Notes: a model not told the origin generated them from the letters alone. DNA of 64,000 nt from Neorhizobium huautlense (GCF_030811685.1 NZ_JAUSRF010000022.1:1-64000), one strand, 5' to 3'. Shown: positions 16,069-25,335, counted from the stretch's first letter. Program-made: numbers and translations.

Positions 16069-16884
16069 ATGGCATTGCGCCCTTATTGGAAAGGCTATCT
16101 GAAACTCTCGCTGGTCACCTGTTCTGTGGAAATGACGCCAGCGACCTCTGACAGCGACAAGGTCAAGTTTCACACGCTCAACCGCGATACGGGAAACCGG
16201 GTGCTGAGCCAGTATGTGGATTCGGTCACGGGAAAACCTGTTCGCGACAAGGATGAGGTGAAGGGCTACCAGCGGAGCGAAGACGATTATGTCATGCTGG
16301 AGGACGAGGACCTCGAGCATGTGGCGCTGGAAAGCACCAAGACGATCGACATTTCGACTTTTGCGCCGCGCGACGAGATCGACTGGATTTGGCTCGACAA
16401 ACCCTATTACCTGACCCCGAACGACAAGCTCAGCGATGAGGCCTTTGCTGTCATCCGCGCCGCGATGGAAAAGCAGAAAATGGTCGGCATTTCCCGGCTC
16501 GTGCTGGGGCGTCGCGAGCGGGCTGTGATGCTGGAGCCGCGTGGCAAAGGCATCGTTTTGTGGACCCTGCGATATGGCGACGAGGTCAGGGACCAAGCCG
16601 ATTATTTCAAGGGTCTGGACAAGGAGAAGCCTGAGAAAGCGACCTTGCCGCTGATCCGTAAGCTCATCAAAAAACAGACCCGCCACTGGGACGCGAAGAT
16701 GGTCTCCGACCCGGTCCAGGAAAACCTGCTGGACATCATCAAGTCGAAAAAGAAACATCGGCGGGCGCCTGCGCCCAAGAAGGCAACGCCTTCCGCGGAC
16801 GACAAACCAAGCAATGTCATCAACATCATGGATGCATTGCGTAAATCGATCGCGGCCGATAACCGGCGATCAAAGAAGAAATAG
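16069..16884 (+). CDS. ku: Ku protein, first pair, copy 2
   Basis: 271 residues, second of the tandem pair. Signatures: RPYWKGYLKLSLVTCSVEM, RDTGNRVLSQYVDSVTGKP, VKGYQRSEDDYVML, DEIDWIWLDKPYYLTP and RLVLGRRERAVMLEPR. The basic tail is short (KSKKKHRRAPAPKK) and ends in DALRKSIAADNRRSKKK. It differs clearly from copy 1 and is orthologous in type to the broken copy at 54708, so the two ku pairs arose by duplication or transfer of the whole pair. The ribosome-binding site GGGAGGTC precedes the ATG. Its 3' end faces the 3' end of ligD 20 bases away. Confidence 0.93.
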   Translation: MALRPYWKGYLKLSLVTCSVEMTPATSDSDKVKFHTLNRDTGNRVLSQYVDSVTGKPVRDKDEVKGYQRSEDDYVMLEDEDLEHVALESTKTIDISTFAPRDEIDWIWLDKPYYLTPNDKLSDEAFAVIRAAMEKQKMVGISRLVLGRRERAVMLEPRGKGIVLWTLRYGDEVRDQADYFKGLDKEKPEKATLPLIRKLIKKQTRHWDAKMVSDPVQENLLDIIKSKKKHRRAPAPKKATPSADDKPSNVINIMDALRKSIAADNRRSKKK

Positions 16885-16904
16885 CATCCGAACAGCGATG
16901 ACGC

Positions 16905-19541
16905 TCAGGTCGCGTTGTCGAGCCGTCGGATCGCCTCGTCGAGCGGTCGCTCCGATTGGCAATAATCCTTCCAGGCATCACTCTTGCCGATCAGTCCCGG
17001 CACCGTGTGGAGCGTAAACCTGTTCGGGTCGAGATCGGCCTTCACCTGCCCCCAGGTCAAAGGCATGGACACCGTCGCTCCCGGTCGGGCTCTTGATGAC
17101 AAGGGTGCCACCGCCGTGGCCATCCGGTCATTGCGCAGATAGTCGAGAAAGATGCGGCCGTTGCGCAATTTCTTCGACATTTTGGTCACGTAGAGGTCCG
17201 GTTGGTCCTCGGCCATCTGCGCGCATACACGCCGGGCAAAATCCTTGGCATCGTCCCAGCAGGGTGATTTTCCTTTTCCCACTTTGAGCGGTGTCACCAC
17301 ATGCAGTCCCTTTCCGCCTGTCGTCTTGCAGAAGCTGAGCAGACCGAGAGCATCCAGGCGATCCCGAAGTTCCCTTGCCGTCTCAACCACGGTCGAGAAC
17401 GCCACATCCGGGCCGGGATCAAGATCGAAAACAAGTCGACCCGGAACTTCCGGCTCATTCGGCTGGCAGTTCCAGGGATGCAGCTCGAGAGCTGACACTT
17501 GCGCCAGCGCCGCCAGCCCCTCAATGCGATCGACCTGCAGGTAAGGTTTCTTGTCGCCTGTCACCTTGACCAGTTCCAGAAGGTTCGACGTTCCCTGCAT
17601 GGCGCGGCGCTGGAAAAACTGCTCACCCTGAATTCCATCCGGCGCGCGGATGACGGAACAGGGGCGACCACGAACATGCTCGATCAGCCATTCACCTATG
17701 GCCTCGTAATAGCGCGCAAGATCCTGCTTGGTGACCGGATCCTGCTTGTCCGGCCAGAGCACTTTTTCGGGATGTGAGATCAGAACGCCCATCACCTCCG
17801 CCTTGCCCGAGCCGGACGGCAGTTTTGCGGAGACGGCCTTGCGTGTTGTTGGTGCCTGAGGTGTCGGTTGTGATGGTGACGCCGGCTCTTCCGTTGTCAC
17901 CTCATCGGCGGGCTTATCCTCACGCAAACCCTTAAATGCCGCCTGGCGCACAAGTCCGTTTGCTCCCCATCCGGCAAACGCAATCTCGGCGACTCTTTCC
18001 GGCTTCACCCAATGGATGCCAGCTTCCTTTTTCGGAGCACCGATGCCTGTGAAGGGAGAGCGGGAGATGGATAACGGCTTTAATGTCTCCAGTAGCAGTC
18101 TGGACCGACCAGCGCCAAAACCCGTGCCGACCCTACCAAGATAGACAAAGTGCTTATCGCGATAAACACCCACCAGCAGCGACCGAAACTGGCTGCCATT
18201 GGTGGCATAGCCGCCGATCACCACTTCATGCCCTGCCCTGCACTTGGATTTCACCCAGCTATCGCTTCGTCCGGATTGGTAAGGCTCATCCAGCTTCTTC
18301 GACACGATGCCTTCCAGCGACAGTTTGCAGGCCGAGCGCAAGACAGCATCGCCACCGGTCTCAAAATGGTCGACATAACGAATACGCGGACCGATCGTGC
18401 TATCGGCCAGCAGGGTCTCAAGCCGCTTCTTGCGCTCACCCAGAGGGTTTTCGCGCATGTCTTCATCGGCATCGAACAGCAAATCAAAGCCGAAATAGAC
18501 CAGATCCTTTGTATTGCCTTCGGAGAGCGCGACCTGCAAGGCCGCGAAATCGGGAGCGCCGTTTGCGTCGAGCGCGCAGATCTCGCCATCGATCACGGCA
18601 TCGGGCAGTCCTGTAGCGTCCTCCGCGATCTGTCGAAAGCGATTTGTCCAGTCCAGACCTTTACGGGTTTTCAGGCTGACTTTTCCCGCCTTGATGCGCA
18701 TCTGGATGCGATAACCATCGAACTTGATTTCGTGCAGCCACATGGTCCCAGGCGGTGGTCTGTCTTGCGTTTTGCAAAGCTGGGGTGCGATGAAGTCAGG
18801 CATCCTGCTCGTGGCAGAATCACGACTTTTGGACGCGCGCTTGTGACTGCTCGCCTTCCGGTTTTCGGCTGCGAGACCTTCGCTGCTGTCCCAGACGGCA
18901 TCGGCGTCCATCACGGGTTCGCTCAGCATGAACGGACGGGGCTTACGCCCCTTGCCCGCCGCAATGGTCGCCATGTCCCGGCCGGAGGCAACCGAATTTT
19001 TCTCGATTGTGAGGATCGCGCCACCATCTCGATCCACGGCATGATCGTCGCGATGTTTGATCAGCAACCAGTTGGTCCGCTTGCCGCCATCGCGATCAGT
19101 CTTCATGCGTACCAGCACGAAGCTGCCGTGCAGCCGAGCACCATGAAGCACGAATTTGAGATCGCCTTTGCCAAGCGCATCTTCGGGATCAAGATCACCC
19201 TCCGGTTCCCACGTGCCGCGATCCCACAACATGACCGTGCCGCCGCCATATTCGCCTTTCGGGATCGTGCCTTCGAAATCCCCGTAATCGAGCGGATGAT
19301 CCTCCACCTCCACGGCGAGGCGCTTGTCAGCCGGATCAAGCGACGGGCCACGGGTCACAGCCCAGGATTTGAAGACACCGTCCAGCTCCAGCCGCAAATC
19401 GTAATGCAGGCGCGTTGCGTCATGTTTCTGGATGACGAAGCGCAGGCGGTTCGACGGTTTTACCTCAACCAGACCACCGGGCTCGGTGGTCCGCTTGAAG
19501 TCGCGTTTCTGCTTGTAGGTTCGAAGCTTGTCACCGGCCAT
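16905..19541 (-). CDS. ligD: multifunctional DNA ligase D
   Basis: 878 residues with all three LigD activities. Residues about 30-165 are the 3'-phosphoesterase domain (FVIQKHDATRLHYDLRLELD, then WAVTRGPS and DHPLDYGDFEG). Residues about 250-545 are the ATP-dependent ligase; the adenylated Lys is Lys273 in EIKFDGYR, with motifs DGEICAL, EGIVSKK and KSKC. Residues about 590-870 are the primase-polymerase domain (ISHPEKVLWPD, FDLDPGP with catalytic aspartates, KTTGGKGLHVVTPL). A Pro/Thr-rich linker separates ligase and polymerase. The order phosphoesterase-ligase-polymerase is the Pseudomonas/rhizobial one, unlike Mycobacterium. The upstream SDR gene is 21 bases away, so ligD is probably transcribed from the stress promoter at 20486-20510. 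With Ku it repairs double-strand breaks. Confidence 0.95.
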   Translation of the reverse strand: MAGDKLRTYKQKRDFKRTTEPGGLVEVKPSNRLRFVIQKHDATRLHYDLRLELDGVFKSWAVTRGPSLDPADKRLAVEVEDHPLDYGDFEGTIPKGEYGGGTVMLWDRGTWEPEGDLDPEDALGKGDLKFVLHGARLHGSFVLVRMKTDRDGGKRTNWLLIKHRDDHAVDRDGGAILTIEKNSVASGRDMATIAAGKGRKPRPFMLSEPVMDADAVWDSSEGLAAENRKASSHKRASKSRDSATSRMPDFIAPQLCKTQDRPPPGTMWLHEIKFDGYRIQMRIKAGKVSLKTRKGLDWTNRFRQIAEDATGLPDAVIDGEICALDANGAPDFAALQVALSEGNTKDLVYFGFDLLFDADEDMRENPLGERKKRLETLLADSTIGPRIRYVDHFETGGDAVLRSACKLSLEGIVSKKLDEPYQSGRSDSWVKSKCRAGHEVVIGGYATNGSQFRSLLVGVYRDKHFVYLGRVGTGFGAGRSRLLLETLKPLSISRSPFTGIGAPKKEAGIHWVKPERVAEIAFAGWGANGLVRQAAFKGLREDKPADEVTTEEPASPSQPTPQAPTTRKAVSAKLPSGSGKAEVMGVLISHPEKVLWPDKQDPVTKQDLARYYEAIGEWLIEHVRGRPCSVIRAPDGIQGEQFFQRRAMQGTSNLLELVKVTGDKKPYLQVDRIEGLAALAQVSALELHPWNCQPNEPEVPGRLVFDLDPGPDVAFSTVVETARELRDRLDALGLLSFCKTTGGKGLHVVTPLKVGKGKSPCWDDAKDFARRVCAQMAEDQPDLYVTKMSKKLRNGRIFLDYLRNDRMATAVAPLSSRARPGATVSMPLTWGQVKADLDPNRFTLHTVPGLIGKSDAWKDYCQSERPLDEAIRRLDNAT

Positions 19542-19562
19542 CGAAACGCACCCACTTCAAAT

Positions 19563-20456
19563 TTAATCGACGCCCTTGCCGCCGGTAGCACCAAACACCT
19601 CGCCATTCAGGTAGCTGCCTTCCTGAGAAGCGAGCAGAACATAGATGGGTGCCAGTTCGACCGGCTGACCCGGCCTGCCGAAATCGCTATCCTTGCCGAA
19701 GTTTTCGACCTTCTCATCCGGCTGGCCACCGCTCGGCTGCAGCACCGTCCAGAACGGGCCAGGTGCTACGACATTGGCGCGAACGCCCTTTTCGATAAGC
19801 TGTTTCGCCAGTGCTTTGGTATAAGCAACGATGCCCGCTTTGGTCGTGGCGTAATCGAGGAGAATGGGCGATGGCTGGTATGCCTGAATGGAGGCCGTCG
19901 TGATGACGGAGGCGCCTGCCGGCAGATGCGGTACGGCAGCCTGCGCAATCCAGTGCAGGGCGTAAAGATTGGTTTTCATCGTCGCGTCGAAATCGTCCGT
20001 CGACAATTGCGAGACATCCTCGCGGTACTGCTGTCGAGCTGCATTGATGACGAGAATATCGAGCCCACCAAGTTCCTGAACGGCCTTGGACACCAACTCG
20101 CGGCACCACGCTTCCTGTTTGACATCGCCGGGCAAGGCAACGCCCTTACGGCCCTCGGCGGCGATCAGATCGATGACCTCGCGGGCATCTTTTTGCTCAT
20201 CCGGCAGATAGGCGATGGAGACATCAGCACCTTCGCGCGCAAAGGCAATGGCGGCAGCACGGCCGATACCGGAATCCGCGCCCGTCACCAGTGCCTTGCG
20301 GCCGACCAGGCGACCGCTTCCCTTGTAGGACAGTTCGCCATGATCGGGTTTTGGCGACATTTTTCCGGCAATCCCGGGCATTGCCTGCGGCTGGGCATCA
20401 AATGGCGGGGATGGATATTGGGTGCGTGGATCCTGCATCTGCAAACGGTCTGTCAT
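19563..20456 (-). CDS. SDR family oxidoreductase (glucose/YhdF-YghA type)
   Basis: 297 residues from the ATG at 20456; the frame extending to 20597 lacks a ribosome-binding site and overlaps the promoter. A 45-residue N-terminal extension (Pro-rich, PGIAGKMSPKPDHGELSYKG) precedes the Rossmann motif ALVTGADSGIGRAAAIAFA. Catalytic residues: Ser in ITTASIQAY, Tyr and Lys in LLDYATTKAG. The end APIYVLLASQEGSYLNGEVFGATGG is typical of the YghA/YhdF-like classical SDRs, many of them stress-induced (for example B. subtilis general stress SDRs). It precedes ligD by 21 bases and thus shares a transcript with the repair ligase. Confidence 0.88.
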   Translation of the reverse strand: MTDRLQMQDPRTQYPSPPFDAQPQAMPGIAGKMSPKPDHGELSYKGSGRLVGRKALVTGADSGIGRAAAIAFAREGADVSIAYLPDEQKDAREVIDLIAAEGRKGVALPGDVKQEAWCRELVSKAVQELGGLDILVINAARQQYREDVSQLSTDDFDATMKTNLYALHWIAQAAVPHLPAGASVITTASIQAYQPSPILLDYATTKAGIVAYTKALAKQLIEKGVRANVVAPGPFWTVLQPSGGQPDEKVENFGKDSDFGRPGQPVELAPIYVLLASQEGSYLNGEVFGATGGKGVD

Positions 20457-20485
20457 TAAAAAGCCTTTCCATGAAGTTCTTGCGT

Positions 20486-20510
20486 AACTCGTGGCATCAA
20501 GGGGAGTTCC
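20486..20510 (-). promoter_or_regulatory. EcfG-type promoter (GGAAC-N17-GTT) of SDR-ligD
   Basis: Minus strand GGAAC (20510-20506) and GTT (20488-20486), 30 bases before the SDR start. Confidence 0.65.
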
Positions 20511-20593
20511 AGCCGGATTTCCCGTGCGCAAGGCACGAATGGTTGCACGAGAGCAATGCGGATCGGCCGGATCTAGGGGACAGCGATCAGATC

Positions 20594-21196
20594 TCACCCA
20601 CCTTCTGGTTTGTAGCTGATCACCCGGTAGACATAGATAAGTACCAACAAAATCAGCACGCCGGTTGAAACGGGATCGACGTAATCGGCGACCACGCTAT
20701 AGGCTTGCCCCAACAGATAGCCTGCGACAGCAAGAGCGGAGGTCCAGATAAGTGTGCCGACAAAGGAGAGCGCCAGAAACTTCCCGATCGGCATATTTGC
20801 GACGCCGGCCGGCACGGAGATCAAAGTCCTCACAGTCGGGATCAGCCTTCCAACAAGCACAGAGACGGCACCACGCCGTTTGAACCTTTCGGCGGCAGCG
20901 TCCACGTCGGATGCTGTCATTGTGAGCCAGCGACCATGACGTGATGCGAATCTTCGCACGCCATCGTGACCAAGCCTGCGACCGAGATAATACCAGGGAA
21001 GAATGCCGAGCATCGACCCGATGCTGCCGGCCGCAATGACCACGAAAATGTTCATGTCGCCACGGGTGGCCAGATAGCCAGCAAGCGGCATGATCAGTTC
21101 AGAAGGAATGGGCGGAAAGATATTTTCCAGAAACATCGAAAGCCCGATGCCGAACGCTCCGAGCTTTTCCATCAACGTATGAACCAGATTTTCCAT
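20594..21196 (-). CDS. DedA family membrane protein
   Basis: A 200-residue DedA/VTT-domain protein. N-terminal amphipathic region with FLENIFPPIPSELIMPLAGYLA (the ExxxPxxPSE signature), then GSMLGILPWYYLGRRLG, the FxRRGxxxVLVGRLIPTVRTLISVPAG re-entrant motif and two C-terminal helices. DedA proteins are phospholipid or undecaprenyl-phosphate flippases and membrane homeostasis factors. It stands upstream of the SDR-ligD unit on the same strand, but the SDR promoter lies between, so it is probably a separate unit. Confidence 0.88.
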   Translation of the reverse strand: MENLVHTLMEKLGAFGIGLSMFLENIFPPIPSELIMPLAGYLATRGDMNIFVVIAAGSIGSMLGILPWYYLGRRLGHDGVRRFASRHGRWLTMTASDVDAAAERFKRRGAVSVLVGRLIPTVRTLISVPAGVANMPIGKFLALSFVGTLIWTSALAVAGYLLGQAYSVVADYVDPVSTGVLILLVLIYVYRVISYKPEGG

Positions 21197-21305
21197 TCCT
21201 GACCTCGACTATTCCATGACCTTCCGCATCTTTGCGCTGCCAAACGCTTTGGACGTCAGAAAGTTACATCGACAAGAATGGCTACCGTACAGAATGGCAA
21301 GAACA

Positions 21306-21330
21306 GGAACGATCCTGTTGGCGTGGAGTT
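21306..21330 (+). promoter_or_regulatory. EcfG-type promoter (GGAAC-N17-GTT)
   Basis: GGAAC at 21306-21310, GTT at 21328-21330, 30 bases before the catalase-family start. Confidence 0.65.
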
Positions 21331-21360
21331 GGGTTAGTCCCCGCCCCTGGAGCCTCCTTC

Positions 21361-22440
21361 ATGTCATCTGCCGCCTCCCCAATCCGCTACACGCCCGAGA
21401 TCGAGACCGTCCTGCCCGATGAGAAGGAAACACAGGCAGGTCTCAACGATGCATTCGATACCATCCTGGAACGGACCGCCGAGGATTACGGTCATGCCGT
21501 GCGCTCGGTCCATGCCAAGGCCCACGGTATTTTGAAAGGCGAGATGACAGTGCATGACGGCTTAGCCCCCGAACTGGCGCAGGGCATGTTTGCCTCGCCC
21601 GGCAGACATCCGGTTTACATCAGGATTTCCACCAATGCCGGTGACATTCTCCCCGATGCAGTCTCTTTACCGCGCGGGCTGGCCTTGAAAGTTGTCGATG
21701 TTTTTGGCGATCGTCTGCCGGATGCGGAAGGCACCACGCAGGATTTCGTGATGGTCAACGGTCCGGTATTCCAGGCAAAAACCGCGTCTCAGTTCCTGAA
21801 AAACCTCAAACTGCTGGCCAAGACGACCGACCGCATGAAAGGCACGAAGGTGGTGATGTCGAGCGTGCTGCAAACGGTCAACAATGCACTCGAGAGCGTC
21901 GGGGTGGCCAGCCCGGCGGTCCAATCGCTGGGTGGCGCGCCGAATGTCGATCCCCTCGGCGAGACCTATTTCAGCGTCACGCCTTTCCGTTACGGCGACT
22001 ATGTCGCAAAATTCCGGATGAAGCCCGTTTCACAGGACCTCACTGGGCGCTCGGGCAAGCTGATTGACGCCAGCGTGAGCGAGGATGCGGTCCGGGAAAC
22101 AGTGCGGGCCGAGATGCTGACCACCAGAGCTGTCTGGGAATTTCAGGTCCAACTCTGTCGCGACATGGAAAAACAACCGATCGAGGACTCGACGGTTGAA
22201 TGGGCGGAGGACGAGGCGCCGTTCGTCACAGTCGCAACCGTGACAGCCGAACCACAGGACAGTTGGAGTGACGAGAAGGTCCGCGCCGTCGACGACGAGA
22301 TGCGCTTCAGCGTCTGGACCGGACTGGCGGCCCATCAGCCGCTCGGCAATATCAACCGCGCCCGCAGATCGGCCTATCAGCATTCCGCCGATTTCCGCCA
22401 GGCATTCAATCGCTGTCCCATGCATGAACCGCAGGACTGA
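21361..22440 (+). CDS. catalase family heme protein
   Basis: 359 residues from the ATG at 21361, shorter than clade 1-3 catalases (about 480-750). Visible catalase features are the distal His in RSVHAKAHGILKG, the RISTNAGDILPD segment, GLALKVVDV, DFVMVNGPVF (the Asn that helps activate peroxide) and, near the C terminus, an RxxxY element (RRSAY) that would supply the proximal Tyr. The sequence NRARRSAYQHSADFRQAFN is typical of small catalase-related peroxidases and lipid-modifying relatives. Whether it decomposes H2O2, or acts as a peroxidase on organic substrates, cannot be told. It has a stress-type promoter and precedes a short FdhF-like fragment. Confidence 0.8.
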   Translation: MSSAASPIRYTPEIETVLPDEKETQAGLNDAFDTILERTAEDYGHAVRSVHAKAHGILKGEMTVHDGLAPELAQGMFASPGRHPVYIRISTNAGDILPDAVSLPRGLALKVVDVFGDRLPDAEGTTQDFVMVNGPVFQAKTASQFLKNLKLLAKTTDRMKGTKVVMSSVLQTVNNALESVGVASPAVQSLGGAPNVDPLGETYFSVTPFRYGDYVAKFRMKPVSQDLTGRSGKLIDASVSEDAVRETVRAEMLTTRAVWEFQVQLCRDMEKQPIEDSTVEWAEDEAPFVTVATVTAEPQDSWSDEKVRAVDDEMRFSVWTGLAAHQPLGNINRARRSAYQHSADFRQAFNRCPMHEPQD

Positions 22441-22476
22441 CATTTCGCCTGACATTTGAAAAATTGGAGAAGAGAC

Positions 22477-22641
22477 ATGGCCGATTATGTCAGCAACCCG
22501 GATGGCAAAGGTCCGGCCGGCGGCTGGGGATCGCTCAAATCGATTGCCCGCATCTATGGCGAAAGCTGGCCGACACCGGCTGTGCTCGAGACATTGGCGC
22601 GGCAAGCCGCCGAAACCGAACAAGGAAAACCAACAATCTGA
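22477..22641 (+). CDS. isolated copy of the FdhF-type N-terminal segment
   Basis: 54 residues after a good GGAGAAGAGAC ribosome-binding site. Residues 1-45 (MADYVSNPDGKGPAGGWGSL, then KSIARIYGESWPTPA) match the first 45 residues of the molybdopterin oxidoreductase at 29231 almost position by position, but the frame stops before the cysteine region. DNA identity is lower than protein similarity, so the duplication is old. It is 36 bases downstream of the catalase gene and probably co-transcribed. It is either a remnant of an old fdhF copy or a free-standing small protein using the same motif. The rest of 22642-22830 holds nothing clear. Confidence 0.55.
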   Translation: MADYVSNPDGKGPAGGWGSLKSIARIYGESWPTPAVLETLARQAAETEQGKPTI

Positions 22642-22830
22642 GGGTGAGGAATAGATCGGCATTCCGGCGACGTGATTTTTTGGGGCGAGGCTTTGCAACA
22701 ACCTTCTGCGACCTGATGCGTTGAGCTGCATAACGTCATTGCAGCGGAGCTTATATTCCGACAGAGCGCGTGCGCATATGGCCATTGGATAGGCAGCAAA
22801 AGATCCATACCAATGCTCGGGGGGCAGCAG

Positions 22831-23439
22831 CTAGGCAGCAAGCATAGACCACACAAGGTATCCACTGGCAGCAGCCATGACCGATGCAATAACTGCAGCA
22901 AGACCGTCGCGCATCAGCAAAGCTATTCCCACCATCATGACTGCCAGCATCGGGGCGGTGCTCGCAAAGGGTATAAACTCCAAGGGCGGAACTGAAACGC
23001 ACAGCAATATGACCACAGCCGCCAGCAATTGCAGGTACGGTGGTCTTGTGGCCCAGTTCATGTGCGGTCGGAGAATTTTTTCGCAATGGCGTGAAATGGT
23101 CGACAGCTTCCCCAACCCATTCTTCAGCTTCTGTCCGTCGAGGGTTTGCCGCTCCAAGATCTGGGGGAGCCATAGATGCTTACGCCCGACCAATATCTGC
23201 ACGGCGAAAAGGCTGATAATGATTGCAATGGCCGTGGGCACACCGGGAATACCGCCGATAGGACTTATTTCGATGATCGCAGGGATAATCAGGAAAGGCC
23301 CGAAACTCCGCTCTCCTATCTCCTCCCGGATTTCGTGGACACTGATCCTGTCGGAAGAGTCCGCGAGCGCGGTCAGTCGCGCGATGAGATCCGAGAAACC
23401 TTTTCCCGCGCACTTTTCTGCCAGTTTCTTCTCACCCAT
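22831..23439 (-). CDS. exoD: ExoD family exopolysaccharide synthesis protein
   Basis: A 202-residue membrane protein. Residues 10-60 are the soluble N part (SDLIARLTALADSSDRISVHEIREEIGERSFGPF). Then follow PAIIEISPIGGIPGVPTAIAI with the conserved SPIGGIPG, LVGRKHLWLPQIL, and three C-terminal hydrophobic stretches. ExoD was found in Sinorhizobium meliloti as needed for exopolysaccharide and for alkaline tolerance and nodule invasion; its biochemical role is unknown. A GGAAC-N17-GTT promoter lies 36 bases upstream. Single gene unit. Confidence 0.88.
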   Translation of the reverse strand: MGEKKLAEKCAGKGFSDLIARLTALADSSDRISVHEIREEIGERSFGPFLIIPAIIEISPIGGIPGVPTAIAIIISLFAVQILVGRKHLWLPQILERQTLDGQKLKNGLGKLSTISRHCEKILRPHMNWATRPPYLQLLAAVVILLCVSVPPLEFIPFASTAPMLAVMMVGIALLMRDGLAAVIASVMAAASGYLVWSMLAA

Positions 23440-23474
23440 GCCTGTCCTTCGGACGATCTGCTCCAGGTGTGACT

Positions 23475-23499
23475 AACGGCGACAGCCGCACTCGGTTCC
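23475..23499 (-). promoter_or_regulatory. EcfG-type promoter (GGAAC-N17-GTT) of exoD
   Basis: Minus strand GGAAC (23499-23495), CGTT ending at 23475, 36 bases before exoD. Confidence 0.65.
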
Positions 23500-23624
23500 G
23501 GCGCTGAGCTGCTTCTTCCCAGACATGGCTCCAATACCGGTTCACGCATTCGTGTTCTAGACACATCCTGCCCAAGCTCCATCTACTGGAATTCTCGACT
23601 TCTCCCCACCAATACAGGCCGAGC

Positions 23625-24128
23625 TTGCTGATCGCGCTTTTGAAATTCGTCCATATCACCATGATCGCGATCTGGGCCGCCGGTCTGATCAGTTTGCCTG
23701 GGCTTTATGTCCAACGCGCACATGTGAAAGACAAGGACGCGCTTTATCGCCTGCAGATGATGGTGCGCTATGCCTATGTTACGATCATCTCCCCTTCCGC
23801 CTTCATCGCGGTGGCAACCGGCACAGCCCTCATTTTTGGCCAACAAACCTATGCGCCATGGTTCTCACTCAAACTGCTTTTTGTTGGCGTGCTCGTTATT
23901 CTGCACGTCCTGACTGGACTGATCATCATCAGGCTGTTCAAAGAGGGTGAGAACTATCCCGTCTGGCGCTTCGTCATGGCGACAGCGATCACCGCGATTG
24001 TAGCGGCGGTGATCGTATTCCTGGCGCTTGCCAAGCCACCTATCGACACGGAATTTGCGGGCGAACTGATGCGGCCCGGAGGGTTGCGAACCATCGTCGA
24101 GCGTCTCAGTCCTTGGCCGATACCATGA
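23625..24128 (+). CDS. CopD/HemJ-like membrane protein
   Basis: 167 residues from a TTG start, four hydrophobic helices. The first helix KFVHITMIAIWAAGLISLPGLYV carries the conserved His and the sequence pattern of CopD/HemJ-like heme or copper membrane proteins; a second His lies in LHVLTGLIII. The gene is the first of the oxidase module, next to DUF2231 and coxB, where such proteins are thought to take part in copper or heme handling. Its last 23 bases overlap the 3' end of the opposite-strand DUF2231 gene. Subfamily uncertain. Confidence 0.68.
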   Translation: MLIALLKFVHITMIAIWAAGLISLPGLYVQRAHVKDKDALYRLQMMVRYAYVTIISPSAFIAVATGTALIFGQQTYAPWFSLKLLFVGVLVILHVLTGLIIIRLFKEGENYPVWRFVMATAITAIVAAVIVFLALAKPPIDTEFAGELMRPGGLRTIVERLSPWPIP

Positions 24129-24606
24129 GGCCGACGCCATGATCGAAAATCAGCTTGCCGCCATGCCACCCGGCCATTCCCGTCATGATGCAGGTCAGCA
24201 AAGAGACAAGAATTCCATGTGGCAGAACATCCCCTGCCCCGGTCACCCGCAGGCCCCAGTTGAGGCCGGCAAATGCGATAAGGGTGACGGCGGCGATTGC
24301 ATGCGCCCAGCTCGCCACCCGTTCGCGGATGCCGGGCACGGACAGCAACTCGATGGTACCGACAAGGCCGGCAGCCACACCAAAAAAGAAGACGCCGCCC
24401 GAACTCCATACACCGACGCGTGTCCAGAACGGATCGGCGGACCACCAGAACAGCATATCGACGGCAAGCGTCAGGAATGCGAGAGCGATGGGAAAATGCA
24501 CGCTCATGGCATGAAGCGGGTGGCCGGCCACCGCGATCATGGAACTGGCATCCTTCTCCGTAACCTCTGCAATGACAGGATTGGCCGCTTCGGTTTTATC
24601 TTCCAT
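24106..24606 (-). CDS. DUF2231 family membrane protein
   Basis: 166 residues from the ATG at 24606 (ribosome-binding site GGAGAACTCTG); the frame runs 10 codons further upstream without one. The DUF2231 signature GHPLHAMSVHFPIALAFLTLAVDMLFWW with two His residues opens the membrane part, followed by three more helices. DUF2231 proteins are often encoded with cytochrome oxidases or high-redox genes and may bind heme. It lies on the minus strand between CopD-like and coxB genes, so its mRNA is antisense to the start of the oxidase operon leader. Confidence 0.82.
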   Translation of the reverse strand: MEDKTEAANPVIAEVTEKDASSMIAVAGHPLHAMSVHFPIALAFLTLAVDMLFWWSADPFWTRVGVWSSGGVFFFGVAAGLVGTIELLSVPGIRERVASWAHAIAAVTLIAFAGLNWGLRVTGAGDVLPHGILVSLLTCIMTGMAGWHGGKLIFDHGVGLMVSAKD

Positions 24607-24660
24607 CAGAGTTCTCCGCTTTCTGGGCAAAGTCATGGAGAGTGGAGTTGGTTCCGCAGT

Positions 24661-25335
24661 TTGGGAGCGATCGGCCTTGCCTCGCTTGTCAGCGGATGCA
24701 GCGGCGAGCTTTCGGCGCTTGATCCTGCCGGGCCATCTGCGGCATCCATTGCGGATCTCTGGTGGGTGATGCTGTGGGGATCATGCGCCCTGTTCGCGCT
24801 TGTCCTCGGTCTTTTTCTGGCGGCGTGGTTTGTTCCCGACTTCGGACGCCGGCTGCCGCCCGATCGATGGATCGTATGGGGTGGTCTCGCCCTTCCCTTG
24901 CCGGTTCTGATCGCACTGACCCTATACGCTTTTAACCAGGGTGAATTCCTTCTGAAGGGCGCCACCAAAGATACCGAGGACGTCCTCGAAGTCCGCGCGA
25001 CCGGGCGGATGTGGGAATGGGATTTTTCCTATCCGACCCTGCCCGGCAGCGTGGCCGAACCAGGGGTCCTGCATATACCGGCCGGCAGAACGATCGAGAT
25101 CGTCGCCGAAAGCGAGGACGTCATTCACAGTTTCTGGGTGCCCCGCCTCGGCGGAAAGATCGATGCTGTTCCGGGACATGCGAACCGGCTTCGCATCCGT
25201 GCCGATAAGCCCGGCCGATATGGCGGCATCTGTTCGGAATACTGCGGTACCGGGCATGCCGGTATGCGTTTCGAGGTTCGTGCTCATGATGAAGACGGTT
25301 TTGTGAGAGCGGTCTCTGCGGAGACGAGCGAATGA
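24661..25335 (+). CDS. coxB: cytochrome c oxidase subunit II (CuA), lipoprotein type
   Basis: About 224 residues from a TTG at 24661; the start is uncertain, because no ATG or GTG in this frame lies close before the signal-like segment. A lipobox LVSGC is at the N terminus, then two membrane helices (WWVMLWGSCALFALVLGLFLAAW; WIVWGGLALPLPVLIAL) and the cupredoxin domain. CuA ligands are all present: His in EDVIHSFWVP and CSEYCGTGHAGM with two Cys, His and Met. The electron-entry Trp is in GRMWEWDF. It passes electrons from cytochrome c to subunit I. The stop overlaps the start of coxA (ATGA). Confidence 0.88.
   Translation: MGAIGLASLVSGCSGELSALDPAGPSAASIADLWWVMLWGSCALFALVLGLFLAAWFVPDFGRRLPPDRWIVWGGLALPLPVLIALTLYAFNQGEFLLKGATKDTEDVLEVRATGRMWEWDFSYPTLPGSVAEPGVLHIPAGRTIEIVAESEDVIHSFWVPRLGGKIDAVPGHANRLRIRADKPGRYGGICSEYCGTGHAGMRFEVRAHDEDGFVRAVSAETSE

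Noticed and set aside
18150..20459. A 769-codon plus-strand open frame
   Set aside because: It lies wholly antisense to ligD and the SDR gene; high GC at third positions keeps the opposite strand open. No domains visible.
24139..24660. An upstream extension of coxB by about 170 codons
   Set aside because: It is antisense to DUF2231 and lacks hydrophobic or domain features; the lipobox shows the real N terminus near 24661.
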